From: a virus
Length of the DNA: 42,441 nucleotides
Virus record (IMG/VR): IMGVR_UViG_3300046449_000348
Location: 1 to 42,441 of that record
Direction: 5' to 3' (one strand)
A model generated the notes under the pieces. The model did no database searches. It was not told the origin of the DNA and saw only the letters and a list, made by a program, of their open reading frames with translations. This document shows, in pieces, positions 28,058 to 37,642 of this stretch; the stretch's first letter is position 1; each line of letters starts with the position of its first letter. The position numbers were made by a program, and so were the translations under genes.

Positions 28058-30810
28058 CAATCCTGGTTGAAGAACCGCAGAACCCCGAGGGCGTGACGGC
28101 CGCAACACCCGAGCTTTCGTTTGGCGAGAAGTTTTCGGCCGCCTGGAAGGAACAGACGGTGCGCCCGGATGTCTGGTCCTACTCCAGCCGTGTCAAGCTG
28201 GGCTACAAGCGCGAGATCTTCGATAGCCTGCCTTCAGAGGCAAAGCAAAGGTTGGCTGCCGGTGAGCAGCCATTTGCGATTGATACCGACGCGGCGGATA
28301 GCGCTCTGTTTGAAGAGGCGAAAAAGGCCCGCAAAGAAACGCCCAACGACTGGATCAATCTGCCCACCAGCGCAGACGAGCTTGAGGAAAAAACCCTGAA
28401 GCGCCGCCAGGATGAATTGAAGGAAGCGCAGGATCTTCTGGCAATTGACGGCGGCGGGTTCGCAGGTTTCGTCGGCGGCAGTGCGCGCGCGATGACAGAT
28501 CCGCTGAGCCTTGCAATGCTGCCCCTTGGCCTTGGTTCGGGCAGCCTGATGCGCCTGACCTTATCCGAAGCTGTTCTAGGTGGCGCAAGCGAAGCGCTGC
28601 TGCTGCCGCGCGAATATAGGGTTGCTGGAGAACTTGGCATCGAAGATCCAAACCCGGTCGAACGCATAGCTCTTGGGGCTGGCCTGGGCGGCGGCTTTGC
28701 TCTCGGCATCGGCGGAGCGGCCCGCATGCTGTCCTACGGCGCATTGCGTCGTGAAGCTGCCAAACAGGCGGGCAGGGCAGGTCAAGCCACAGACGTCGAT
28801 GCGGTCAATCAGGCCTATGAACAGTTGAGCACCCTTCAGGATGTGGATGCTGATGTGCCTGCGTCCCCAGCCGCACCCTGGGCAAGACCTGCGCCACCGA
28901 ATTGGGAAGCGATCAAGAACGGGATTTTTGCTGGTGAAAGCGGTGGCGATTACAACGCGCTGTTTGGCTATCAGAACCGGACCGGCGGTCGCTATGCGAA
29001 TGTGAAACTGACCGAGATGACGGTTGATGATGCGATCGCGTTTTCCAACGTCAACGGCGACTATGGGCAATGGGTCAAAGGGCAGATCGGGCGGGTCGCC
29101 ACTCCAATGGGTGCCTACCAGATTGTCGGCACCACGCTGAAGGCGGCCAAGAAGGGCTTGGGTCTGACTGGCAAAGAGGTCATGAGCGAAGATCTTCAGG
29201 ATCAGCTGGGGATGTGGATCTATCGCCGTCAGGGCACCGGCGCTTGGGAAGGCTACCGGGGGCCGCGGAGCCAGCCGCCACGCATGGCAAGCGGGGACGC
29301 ACCGGCGCCTGAATTCAGCGGCTACACCAGTCGGGGCTACACTGGCACCGGGCAGGTCGCCGTCGGAGACAATCTTCGCATTGATGTCGAATATCAGGTT
29401 GTTGACCTGTCCAGCTTGCGCCAGGCGGCGGGCGATCTGCAGCCGCGTGACCGTGCGCGGGCGGCATCCGATGCCTGGGTGGCTGACACGGCCGCGCGGC
29501 TTGATCCAGCGCTTTTGATGCCCAGCCCGACGGCCGACCGTGGCGCGCCAATCGTGGGCCCCGACAACATGATCGAAAGCGGCAACGGCCGAGCGCGTGC
29601 AATTGGGCGCGCCTATTCTGAAAACCCCGATCGCGCGGCAGCCTATCGAGAGCAGATCGAGTTGACCACGGGCCAGCCCATCCCTGAAGGTATCACGGAA
29701 CCTGTCCTAATCGCACGCCGCCAGACAGCGCTTTCCAGCGGCGACCGTCGCCAAATGGTGGTCGAGGCACAGGATAGCGGTGTTGCGCGTATGAACGCCA
29801 CGGAGCGGGCGCAAGTAGGCCAGCGTGCACTGACGGCCGATTTGATGTCGCGCTATGTGCCCGGCCGCAAATTCAGCGCCGCAGAAAACCGCGATTTCGC
29901 TCGGGCGTTTTCAGGATCCTTTCCCAGATCCGAACGCAATGCCTTTTTCGACAAGGATGGTGCGCTGTCGATCGACGGCGTGCGTCAGCTGAACGACGCG
30001 GTATTCGCCCGCGCCTATGACGCCCCCGACATTCTGGCCCGCTATGTCGAAACTGAAGCTGGTGAACTGCGCAGCCTGCTGGACGCGCTGTCGGAGGCCG
30101 CGCCAGACATCGCGCTGCTGCGCGCCGAGGTCGAGGCAGGCAACGTCCGTCCCGAAATGGACATCACGCCGTTTATCCTCGACGCGGCACGCCTGATCAT
30201 GTCGGCCCGTGACTTGGCAGCACGCGAGGGCAGCACGGCCGCGAAAGTCGTTGAGGAAATGCTTGACGACATTGACTTGCTTGATGGCGCTGTAGCCCCG
30301 CTGACGCAGGCGCTGGTGCGTCATCTGGTGCCCGGCGGCAAGCAGGCCCCGGCAGCCAAGATCAGTGCCTTCCTGAAGCGCTACGTGGACGAGGCGCGCA
30401 AAGCCGGCCGCACGGGCGATGCCCTGTTTGAGCAGCCCGGACCGTTGGACGTTCTAAAGGCGATCGACAGCCGAGCGTTTGGGGATCTGGTGGAAACCGG
30501 CGCGGCGCGGATGGCAGACCCGGTGCCGGCACAGATCGATGCTGAAGTGATCCCGGCCGAGGCGTTTGCCAAAGGTGCTGCATCGCCGGAAGCGCAGGCA
30601 GCTGATGCGCTGGCTTTCGACCAGCTGGTCGAAGCGCAGCGGGCGGCCATACACGCCAACGCATCGGCCCTGGCTGACGTGGCCGACGATCTGGAATTCA
30701 AGGTCGAAGGCGGCGAGGTCATCTCGCTGCGCGATTTCATGGAAGATTTGGACGCGGACGAAACGGCTCAGGCCGTCATCGACGCGTGCACACTTGGGGG
30801 GGCACGCTAA
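28054..30810 (+). CDS. Ejection protein with muralytic domain fused to DdrB/ParB-like domain
   Basis: This 918-aa protein combines several regions. Residues 1-130 are charged; 140-230 are Ala/Gly-rich and hydrophobic (FVGGSARAMTDPLSLAMLPLG), a possible membrane-insertion part. A lytic domain at about 286-400 has GESGGDYNALFGYQ (Glu295) and GAYQIVGTTLKAAK, as in phage transglycosylase/lysozyme folds. A DdrB/ParB-like segment (about 440-610) includes AAIVGPDNM-type IVGPDNMIESGNGRARAIGRA, a motif of ParB/ddrB domains. The rest is helical. It likely cuts peptidoglycan during DNA ejection; the ParB-like part may bind DNA or nucleotides. It is the counterpart of T7 gp16 by position. Confidence 0.78.
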   Translation: MTILVEEPQNPEGVTAATPELSFGEKFSAAWKEQTVRPDVWSYSSRVKLGYKREIFDSLPSEAKQRLAAGEQPFAIDTDAADSALFEEAKKARKETPNDWINLPTSADELEEKTLKRRQDELKEAQDLLAIDGGGFAGFVGGSARAMTDPLSLAMLPLGLGSGSLMRLTLSEAVLGGASEALLLPREYRVAGELGIEDPNPVERIALGAGLGGGFALGIGGAARMLSYGALRREAAKQAGRAGQATDVDAVNQAYEQLSTLQDVDADVPASPAAPWARPAPPNWEAIKNGIFAGESGGDYNALFGYQNRTGGRYANVKLTEMTVDDAIAFSNVNGDYGQWVKGQIGRVATPMGAYQIVGTTLKAAKKGLGLTGKEVMSEDLQDQLGMWIYRRQGTGAWEGYRGPRSQPPRMASGDAPAPEFSGYTSRGYTGTGQVAVGDNLRIDVEYQVVDLSSLRQAAGDLQPRDRARAASDAWVADTAARLDPALLMPSPTADRGAPIVGPDNMIESGNGRARAIGRAYSENPDRAAAYREQIELTTGQPIPEGITEPVLIARRQTALSSGDRRQMVVEAQDSGVARMNATERAQVGQRALTADLMSRYVPGRKFSAAENRDFARAFSGSFPRSERNAFFDKDGALSIDGVRQLNDAVFARAYDAPDILARYVETEAGELRSLLDALSEAAPDIALLRAEVEAGNVRPEMDITPFILDAARLIMSARDLAAREGSTAAKVVEEMLDDIDLLDGAVAPLTQALVRHLVPGGKQAPAAKISAFLKRYVDEARKAGRTGDALFEQPGPLDVLKAIDSRAFGDLVETGAARMADPVPAQIDAEVIPAEAFAKGAASPEAQAADALAFDQLVEAQRAAIHANASALADVADDLEFKVEGGEVISLRDFMEDLDADETAQAVIDACTLGGAR

Positions 30811-33302
30811 TGGCGAACCTGCACGACTGCATCCAACGGGCGATGGATGCCAAAGAATTGGACACGACGCGCGGCCGCGCGATCTTGTCCGAATACGATC
30901 AGCTGGTGGCGCGGTACGAACAGGCGATGCCACGTCACCAAGCTGAAGCGACAGCCGCGGCCAATTTGAAAGAGGCAACTTCAAAGGCCCGGCTGTCGCG
31001 CAGACACAAAGTACTGAACCAGCTGCAATCGATGCAACGGATCCGCAACCTGGTCGAAACTTCCGATGACCCGCTGCGGGCCGTGCGCGCGCTACTGGCG
31101 CATCAGGAAGGTTTCGACTTCAAGGGCGAGAACGTCCAGGCGCTGAGCGACGCGATGATGCGATCTGTCAATGCCGGTCTGAACGACGTCATGCGCACCA
31201 CAGGCCGTAACATCTTTGGCAACAGCCGCGAAAAGGTCATGCTGCGCGACTTGATGCGCGAGCTGCACTTGCAGGACAGTGGCAACGCCAAGGCCAAGGT
31301 GATGGCTGATGCCGTGCGCCACCAGCAGCGCCGAATGCGGCAGATGTTCAATGCCCATGGCGGCGACATCGGCGCGCTGGACGATTTCGGCGTATCCCAC
31401 AGCCATGATACCGCACAGATCCGCAAGGCTGGCTTTGACGCCTGGTCGCAAACCGTCGCACCCAAGCTTGACTGGTCACGGATTACGGATTTCAGAACCG
31501 GCAAGCCTTTTGCGTCAGCAGCTGGCGCAATGCCCCGGAAGGGCGATGCCGATGCGTTTTTAAAGGATGTCTATGATGGGATCACGACGCGCGGCTGGGA
31601 CACGCGTGAGCCATCGCTGACCGTTGGCGGCAAGGCGCTTTACAATCGCCACGCCGAACACCGGGTGCTGCACTTCAAGGATGGCGATGCCTGGTTGGAA
31701 TACAACAAGGAATTTGGCACGTCCGACCCGTTCAGTGCGATGATCGGCGGCTTGCACGGCATGGCCCGGGAAGTGGCGCAGATGCGCGTGCTGGGGCCAA
31801 ACCCGCGCATGGGGCTGGAATATGCCAGCCAAGTGGCACGCAAGAAGCTTGAGATTGCGGGTGACACAAAGATGCTTGCCAAGGCGGACCAATCGGCAAA
31901 GCGTGCCCGCACCTTGCTGGCCCATGTCGATGGCTCTGTGAGCGCGGCAGAGAGTGAAGGCTGGGCCCGCTTTTTCGGCGGTGTGCGAAACACGCTGACA
32001 GCAACCCAGCTCGGGGCCGCAATCCTTTCGACGCCAACGGATATGGTGACGATCAGCCATGCGGCCGCTGCAGTCGGCATGCGCCCGACTAACGTTCTGT
32101 CAAGGTCGGTCCAGCTGATGTCGAGCAGCGCGACACGCGAAACCGCTGCGCGCATGGGCTATGTTGCGGACACATTGGCTTCTACTGGCCAGGCGGCTGC
32201 GCGTTTTACTGGCGATGTCATCTCGGGCGAGTTCACCGGCCGGCTGTCGGATTTTGTCATGCGGGCGTCAGGTCTTTCGTTCTGGACCGACATGAACCGC
32301 ACCGCGTTCAAAATGGAGTTCTCTGGCTTTCTGGCTGACAATGCCGATCGCGCCCTTGACGACATCGATGCGCCACTGCGCAAGCTGTTCGAGCAGCGAG
32401 GCATCACGCACCAGGACTGGGATCTGTTGCGCGATGTCCAGACTCAGTTCGTAGCACCTAATGGTGCCAATTTCATCACGCCCCAACACTGGCTTGAGCA
32501 TCAGACGATTTTGCCCCGGGTCGAAGCCGAAGGGTTGGCCATGCGTCTCCAGATGGCGATTGAAGAGCAGATGGAATTTGCCGTTCCCACCGCGAACGTT
32601 GAGATGCGCGCCGTAACAATTCAGAACAACGCACCCGGTTCCTTTATGGGCGAGCTGGCCAGATCGGTCACAATGTACAAATCCTTTGGGCTGTCGCTGT
32701 TCATCAATCAGTATCGCCGCTTCATGTCCCTGCCGTCGCCGCTGGATAGGGCAAAATACGCTGCCACAATGGCATCTGGTCTGCTGCTTATGGGCGGGCT
32801 GGCCATCCAGCTGAAGGAAATGTCCAAGGGGAACGATCCTCGGCCGATGAATACGCTAAAGTTCTGGGGTGCAGCACAGATGCAGGGCGGTGGCTTCAGC
32901 ATCTTCGGCGATTTTCTTGCATCAGAGACAAACCGTTTTGGCGGTGGCTTGGCGGAAACGATCGCGGGGCCAGTCGTGAGCTTAGGCAGCAGTATCATCA
33001 AACCCGTTGCGTCAAACGCACGCCGTCTGGCGGAAGGCAAAGACAGCCTGCTGGGACGCGATGCTGCTAACTTCCTGCGCTACAACACGCCAGTCGCGTC
33101 GAGCCTTTGGTATCAGCGGCTCGCCTTCGATCGGCTGGTTGCTGATCAGATCCAGTCCTTTCTGGATCCCGAGGCCGAAACCCTCTGGAAAAAGCAGATG
33201 CGCAAAAAGGCCAAGGACTACGGCACGTCGACGTTCTGGGATCGCGGCGCGCTTGCCCCATCCCGCCTTCCCAACTTTTCCAACGTAGTAGGTGGATCAT
33301 GA
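30810..33302 (+). CDS. Large internal virion / ejection protein
   Basis: This 830-aa protein starts MANLHDCIQRAMDAKELDTT at 30810, after a G-run ribosome site, overlapping the previous stop by one base. It is predominantly helical. The N-terminal half has GRAILSEYDQLVARYEQAM and repeated Arg/Gln helices; the C-terminal half is amphipathic with hydrophobic parts (YAATMASGLLLMGGLAIQLK) that could insert into membrane. Together with the two preceding proteins it likely forms the ejectosome. No enzymatic motif recognised. Confidence 0.68.
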   Translation: MANLHDCIQRAMDAKELDTTRGRAILSEYDQLVARYEQAMPRHQAEATAAANLKEATSKARLSRRHKVLNQLQSMQRIRNLVETSDDPLRAVRALLAHQEGFDFKGENVQALSDAMMRSVNAGLNDVMRTTGRNIFGNSREKVMLRDLMRELHLQDSGNAKAKVMADAVRHQQRRMRQMFNAHGGDIGALDDFGVSHSHDTAQIRKAGFDAWSQTVAPKLDWSRITDFRTGKPFASAAGAMPRKGDADAFLKDVYDGITTRGWDTREPSLTVGGKALYNRHAEHRVLHFKDGDAWLEYNKEFGTSDPFSAMIGGLHGMAREVAQMRVLGPNPRMGLEYASQVARKKLEIAGDTKMLAKADQSAKRARTLLAHVDGSVSAAESEGWARFFGGVRNTLTATQLGAAILSTPTDMVTISHAAAAVGMRPTNVLSRSVQLMSSSATRETAARMGYVADTLASTGQAAARFTGDVISGEFTGRLSDFVMRASGLSFWTDMNRTAFKMEFSGFLADNADRALDDIDAPLRKLFEQRGITHQDWDLLRDVQTQFVAPNGANFITPQHWLEHQTILPRVEAEGLAMRLQMAIEEQMEFAVPTANVEMRAVTIQNNAPGSFMGELARSVTMYKSFGLSLFINQYRRFMSLPSPLDRAKYAATMASGLLLMGGLAIQLKEMSKGNDPRPMNTLKFWGAAQMQGGGFSIFGDFLASETNRFGGGLAETIAGPVVSLGSSIIKPVASNARRLAEGKDSLLGRDAANFLRYNTPVASSLWYQRLAFDRLVADQIQSFLDPEAETLWKKQMRKKAKDYGTSTFWDRGALAPSRLPNFSNVVGGS

Positions 33303-33976
33303 CCCGCGATGTCCTTTCGTCAGACCCGAGCTACCCCATCAACGGAGCGGGGCCTTACGAGTACCTGAACCCGTACCGAGAAGGTGCTTTGCTTGTCCGC
33401 ATCGAGCGCGACGGGATATTGGTCACGCTAGATGTCAGCGCCTATACGGTCGATCCGGTTTCGAGCGACGTAAGCGGTGGCATCATCTTATCGGATGCGG
33501 CCGCCGCCCTGTACGATGGTGGGGATCTCTTTATTTCCAGGCGCACTGCCGTTGAGCAAGGTTGGAGCGGCATGTCGGCGCGCGAGGTAGGCCTGACGGC
33601 CCAGCTCGATTGGATGGTCGAAACGATCCAGGACAACGCCCGCGAAGTCAGTCGTTCGCTGAGGTCGACCACTGCGATCGATCCCGGTGTGTTTGCGCCC
33701 CGGCGTGCCCTTATCTTTGATGAAGTCGGCAGGTTGGTTCCCGGGCCCTTGGCCGATGAGATCGAGGAGGCTGGCAAGAACGCAGGCATCGCGCTCGACC
33801 AAGCGCGTATCGCCACCGAACAAGCCGAAATTGCCACAACTGCCGCGCTGCCTGACACGATGCTGTTTTTCGTATCGCAAGATGAAACGTCGGCAACCTT
33901 TGTCACGGCGCAGCGGGCCATCATTTCCGACCCCGGCCCCAGCCCATACCCATCAATCATCATAGAGGTGCCTTAA
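33299..33976 (+). CDS. T7 gp17-like tail-fibre N-terminal adaptor
   Basis: This 225-aa protein resembles the N-terminal virion-attachment domain of T7 tail fibre: GPYEYLNPYREGALLVRIERDG, LDVSAYTVDPVS, then LFISRRTAVEQGW and DWMVETIQDNAREVSRSLRS, a helix typical of that family. It ends with a coiled-coil-like GIALDQARIATEQAEIATTA and lacks a receptor-binding part. A separate adaptor followed by a larger fibre gene is common in podoviruses. It overlaps the preceding stop. Confidence 0.78.
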   Translation: MTRDVLSSDPSYPINGAGPYEYLNPYREGALLVRIERDGILVTLDVSAYTVDPVSSDVSGGIILSDAAAALYDGGDLFISRRTAVEQGWSGMSAREVGLTAQLDWMVETIQDNAREVSRSLRSTTAIDPGVFAPRRALIFDEVGRLVPGPLADEIEEAGKNAGIALDQARIATEQAEIATTAALPDTMLFFVSQDETSATFVTAQRAIISDPGPSPYPSIIIEVP

Positions 33977-33978
33977 TC

Positions 33979-36456
33979 ATGGCCGAAACACTTGAACTTT
34001 TGAAGGCTGAGGCCATCGACCAAATCCGCGCTGATCTGGAAGCGACCGTGGCGGAAGACGCGCAAACGGCGTCGGATGCGGTCAGTCAAACTGGGGCGGA
34101 TCGAGCGGCAGCGGAAGCGGCTGCACTAAACGCAGCTACTTATCGTGACGCGGCAGAGGACGCCGTGCAATACGATTACCTTGTGGCCGACGATGCGGCG
34201 CGCGGCGCGATCACGGGCATGGTATCGGGTGAACGTGCTTATATTCGTTCGACCGAACACGTCTGGCTCTACAACGGTTCCGCGTGGGTGGATCAGGGGT
34301 TGTCCGTCACTTCGGTTAAAGCCGACAAAGCATATGTCGATGCCAGTCAAGCTGACATTCGAGCCGAGCTTTCAACCACGTCGGTTATTGGGCATACAGC
34401 GGACCCTATTCCAGATGGCAATGGAGCAACATCGCCTAATGTTTTTGTAATCGCTAAAGCAGTTGAGCAATCCGGCGTAGTGGATACGGTGCGGGTAAAT
34501 TCTGCAAATAGCGGGACACTCAGTCTGTCATCGTGGAGCAAGTCTGGTAACGACTTCACGCGGCAAGACGAGGTTTCAGTCTCAGTAGTCGCGGGTATGC
34601 AAACCATAACTGATGTTGGCCTTGCTGTTAATGCGGGTGAATACTTAGGTTTCTATGGCTCTAATTTAGTTGAGACACAGACAGGCATCCCCGCAGATGA
34701 TGGCGGATGGTATGTTGGCGGCGCTGGGGTTTCTAGCTTTAACGACGCCGAACCTACTACGTCAACACGCCTTTCCATCAGTTTTGACACCATGGCTATA
34801 GGGCGCGTCACTGAGAACGCGGCGCAGATAGCATTGAAAGCTGATAAGTCTGAAATTACAAAAATTCAGGATGATTTATATACAGTGGATACTGTGCCTA
34901 TTGGGTCGGTAGGTACTATCCCTGCTGGCACAAACACGCTCGCTGCGGGGTTGTATGCGCTAGAACAGAATGCCCCGAAAACTGGGACGATCACGTCATT
35001 CCGTTGCAACATGCAAACCGACGCGACCGTTAGAATTATGGTTTTCGATAAAACTGGTGATACGTTTATCGTCGCAGCTGAAACCACAGTCTCGGCGGTG
35101 GCTGGCTATCAAGCAATTTCAGTAGACTTGCCTATTGAGGCAGGGCAGCACGTTGGCGTTCAATCCTCGGGGCTTGGCGTCCTCCAAGGCGTTTCGGACA
35201 CTCTTGGCTGGTACGGCGGCAGTGGCACTTCCAGCTTTACAGATGCTACAGTTTCAAGATCGTCGAGAATACTATTTGGCGTTGACGTTGAATACCTAGC
35301 CCCGCTTGTGGGTGGCGACACGTATCGCCCGAACTCTGTTGATCTGCCGTGGGAAAATATGCTGGTGGTCGGCATGGGGCAGTCCTTGTGGGAAGGCTCT
35401 AACGGCGACGTTACCACTGCGGTTGAGTACGACAACAAGGGTTTCCCTGCCTATCCGACGACACCGAATGCGATTGCCGACGCTACAGTTGCAAACACCG
35501 AGCGTTCAGGCACGCGCGGGGAGTGGCCCGGCCTTGGTGCAGCGTCGTTTATTCGGGCGTCCTTGCTTCGGGAAAACAACCTTTCCTTTGAAGACTTAAA
35601 GAACACTGTCGTCGTAGCAAATAACGCTGTCAGCGGTCAGCGTATTGACCAGATAAACAAAGGCACTGCGCCCTTTGCATCCGCAGTCGCACAGGCTGGG
35701 GCATTGGCAGGTGTTACGGGCGAGAGCGGCGGGGTACTGGCCGTAACGTTTGGGCAGGGGGAAAGCGACAGCCAAGCGGGTACGGACCCCGCAACTTATC
35801 TCGCGGCGCTGATCCAACTCGCCAAAGATGCCGACGCCGATTTGCGGTCCGCGTCGGGTCAGACTAAACGCATCCCGACCGTGGTCTACCAGATGAACGG
35901 CACAGGTCGCGCTATCGGGCTTGCACATTTGCAAGCGTCTATTGACAGCCCTCTGATTTACTGCGCGGGTCCGATGTATCCATACGAATACTACGACACG
36001 CTGCATATCAACGCGGCGTCCTCTCGTTTGGTCGGTGCAAAGCACGGCGAAGTTATCAAGAAAGTTGCAATCGACGGGGATGAGTGGGAGCCACTTCGCC
36101 CGATTGATGCAAAGGTTTTGGGCAATGCAATCACACTGACGTTCAGCAAGTCGGGTCTGGTTCTGGATACGACGCTATTGCCTGCCCAAACTAACAGCGG
36201 CTTTGTCGTAAAGAACGCTGCCGGAACAGCACAGACGGTTTCAGCGGTTGAGGTTCTGAACGGCAATCAGGTTCGGCTTACATGCGGCACGGCTCCTGCA
36301 AGCGATTGGACAGTTGAATACGGCGTGGCCGCCACGGGACGCGCTGACCCGTTCGTCGGAAAGATGGGCAACCTGCGAGATAACGCGGGTTCCGAAGTCT
36401 CCTTTGACGGGGTGCCTCTCCATAACTGGTGCGTTGTTTTTGACTGGATGCTCTAG
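33979..36456 (+). CDS. Tail fibre/spike with duplicated beta domains and SGNH esterase domain
   Basis: This 825-aa protein carries host recognition. Residues 1-60 are helical coiled coil (ADRAAAEAAALNAATYRDAA) that may bind the adaptor. Two related domains of about 130 residues follow (142-270 and 306-439); both have an SVVAGMQ/SAVAGYQ-like turn, VNAGEYLGFYG/IEAGQHVGVQS, and GGWYVGGAGVSSFNDA/LGWYGGSGTSSFTDA. An SGNH hydrolase domain spans about 460-690: GMGQS (Ser469), GQGESD (592-597) and DTLH (Asp673/His676). It probably removes acetyl groups from a surface glycan. The C terminus (700-825) is a small beta domain. Sequence from about 34380 to 35300 is more AT-rich than its flanks, suggesting domain exchange. 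Confidence 0.84.
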   Translation: MAETLELLKAEAIDQIRADLEATVAEDAQTASDAVSQTGADRAAAEAAALNAATYRDAAEDAVQYDYLVADDAARGAITGMVSGERAYIRSTEHVWLYNGSAWVDQGLSVTSVKADKAYVDASQADIRAELSTTSVIGHTADPIPDGNGATSPNVFVIAKAVEQSGVVDTVRVNSANSGTLSLSSWSKSGNDFTRQDEVSVSVVAGMQTITDVGLAVNAGEYLGFYGSNLVETQTGIPADDGGWYVGGAGVSSFNDAEPTTSTRLSISFDTMAIGRVTENAAQIALKADKSEITKIQDDLYTVDTVPIGSVGTIPAGTNTLAAGLYALEQNAPKTGTITSFRCNMQTDATVRIMVFDKTGDTFIVAAETTVSAVAGYQAISVDLPIEAGQHVGVQSSGLGVLQGVSDTLGWYGGSGTSSFTDATVSRSSRILFGVDVEYLAPLVGGDTYRPNSVDLPWENMLVVGMGQSLWEGSNGDVTTAVEYDNKGFPAYPTTPNAIADATVANTERSGTRGEWPGLGAASFIRASLLRENNLSFEDLKNTVVVANNAVSGQRIDQINKGTAPFASAVAQAGALAGVTGESGGVLAVTFGQGESDSQAGTDPATYLAALIQLAKDADADLRSASGQTKRIPTVVYQMNGTGRAIGLAHLQASIDSPLIYCAGPMYPYEYYDTLHINAASSRLVGAKHGEVIKKVAIDGDEWEPLRPIDAKVLGNAITLTFSKSGLVLDTTLLPAQTNSGFVVKNAAGTAQTVSAVEVLNGNQVRLTCGTAPASDWTVEYGVAATGRADPFVGKMGNLRDNAGSEVSFDGVPLHNWCVVFDWML

Positions 36457-36674
36457 TGAACGGCTTTGACCTTCCCAGCTTCCTAGAAGCCTATGGCCTG
36501 CCCGGTCTGATTATCGTCGGGCTGGCTATCGTCGTGAAGGCGTTGTGGGCGCGGCTTAACGAGCAAGTCGACGCCCGCTTTGACGATCATAAAGCGCACA
36601 CCTCCCAGATGGCCGACAACACCAAAACGCTGGATGCTGCGCTGCGCTACATCGAAGGGAAAGGCCGTGATTAA
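36456..36674 (+). CDS. Putative holin (single membrane segment)
   Basis: This 72-aa protein (MNGFDLPSFLEAYGLPGLII) uses a GTG start overlapping the previous stop. One membrane helix at about residues 14-33 (LPGLIIVGLAIVVKALW) is followed by a polar, charged tail with DARFDDHKAHTSQMADNTKT. Location in front of the endolysin and this layout fit a small holin or antiholin. The end overlaps the next gene by eight bases. Confidence 0.6.
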   Translation: MNGFDLPSFLEAYGLPGLIIVGLAIVVKALWARLNEQVDARFDDHKAHTSQMADNTKTLDAALRYIEGKGRD

Positions 36675-36855
36675 GAATTTGTTCAAGGCTTTGAAATCAC
36701 CCAAGCGCCCGACCCGAGAACAGGTTGACGCAGTACAGGCCCGCGAGGTTGCCGAGGCATCCAGACAGCGCCTTGCCAATGCCATCGAAGAACGCACCGG
36801 ACAGGTCAACAGTCTGGTGATCGGAGTTTTACCAAAGCGAGGCCAAGAGCAATGA
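36667..36855 (+). CDS. Small unknown protein of lysis region
   Basis: This 62-aa protein starts at GTG 36667 (MIKNLFKALKSPKRPTREQV), with GAAGGGAAAGG upstream. It is basic at the N terminus, then helical and polar; no membrane segment. Overlaps on both sides (eight and four bases) place it firmly within the lysis operon. It may regulate the holins or be an accessory late protein. Confidence 0.55.
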   Translation: MIKNLFKALKSPKRPTREQVDAVQAREVAEASRQRLANAIEERTGQVNSLVIGVLPKRGQEQ

Positions 36856-37253
36856 CGATCCTTATTTTTATTCATAGTGCCTTGGCCGTTGCTGCGGTGG
36901 TGCTGATGCTGTTGGTGACTATCGGCTTTGCGCCGCACCTACGGTTTCGCGGTCATGACGCCAATAGCCTTATGAGCGCCTTTGTCGCGCTGACCAGCGG
37001 GCTTGTCTGGGTGCGCCTTCTCTGGTGGTCGATCCTGCGGCCGTTGCTTGGCAGCGCGGGCATCATGAACCCCGGCGTATTCACCCTGTCAGGCCAGACC
37101 GTCAACGCGGTCTTTGCCTTTTGGTCCGTCGTCGCAGCTCTGGCTGCGCTCGGGGCACTGCATCGCAGCCTGCCGCTTGATCAACAACATCACTACAACT
37201 GGCTTACCGCGCCATTCTTCCCGCGCCGTGGGCCCTGCCTTTGGAGGGTATGA
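36852..37253 (+). CDS. Multi-pass membrane protein, second holin candidate
   Basis: This 133-aa protein has three likely membrane helices (about residues 3-24, 42-63 and 84-106), with short polar loops, and a C-terminal tail containing PRRGPCLWRV. Class I holins have three helices; at 133 aa this is somewhat longer than usual. It starts in an ATGA overlap with the preceding gene and runs into the endolysin start. Together with the single-pass protein at 36456 it makes a two-membrane-protein lysis cassette. Confidence 0.62.
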   Translation: MTILIFIHSALAVAAVVLMLLVTIGFAPHLRFRGHDANSLMSAFVALTSGLVWVRLLWWSILRPLLGSAGIMNPGVFTLSGQTVNAVFAFWSVVAALAALGALHRSLPLDQQHHYNWLTAPFFPRRGPCLWRV

Positions 37254-37255
37254 AG

Positions 37256-37642
37256 ATGGGAAACCTGAGCAAGAACTTTAGCCTGCACGAATTTCGCTGC
37301 AACTGTCACTGGAAGGCACCGCACCTGCCACGGTGCGAACAGATCCCGCCGCCGAAGGAGCTGGTCGATGCGCTTCAGGACGTGCGGGATCACTTCGGTA
37401 AGCCGGTCACGGTCCATTCCGGCCATCGCTGCCCGCCATATAACGCCTATGTTGGCGGGGCATCGGCTTCGCAACACATGAAGGCAACCGCGGGGGATTT
37501 CACCGTCGAGGGTGTATCGCCCAACACGGTCCAGGAATACCTGCTCAAGCGGTATGCCGACACCAAGGGGATCGGCCGGTACAACACCTTCACCCACATC
37601 GATGTGCGTAAGGGTAAGGCTCGTTGGGATTACCGCCGATGA
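37256..37642 (+). CDS. Endolysin, M15 family peptidase
   Basis: This 128-aa protein is a peptidase M15 (D-Ala-D-Ala carboxypeptidase or L-Ala-D-Glu endopeptidase type) that degrades peptidoglycan cross-bridges. Zinc ligands are His74 and Asp81 in SQHMKATAGDF and His114 in FTHIDVR; SGHRCPPYNAYVGGA precedes them. Three cysteines near the N terminus (CNCHWKAPHLPRC) are unusual and might bind metal. The ATG at 37256 is eight bases from GGAGG; 37250 is an alternative. There is no signal peptide, so export relies on the holins. Confidence 0.88.
   Translation: MGNLSKNFSLHEFRCNCHWKAPHLPRCEQIPPPKELVDALQDVRDHFGKPVTVHSGHRCPPYNAYVGGASASQHMKATAGDFTVEGVSPNTVQEYLLKRYADTKGIGRYNTFTHIDVRKGKARWDYRR

Noticed and set aside
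26387-28108. 573-codon minus-strand open frame opposite the ejection protein genes
   Set aside because: It mirrors the highly biased codon use of the plus-strand genes, has no ribosome site or recognisable domains, and overlaps well-supported coding sequence throughout.
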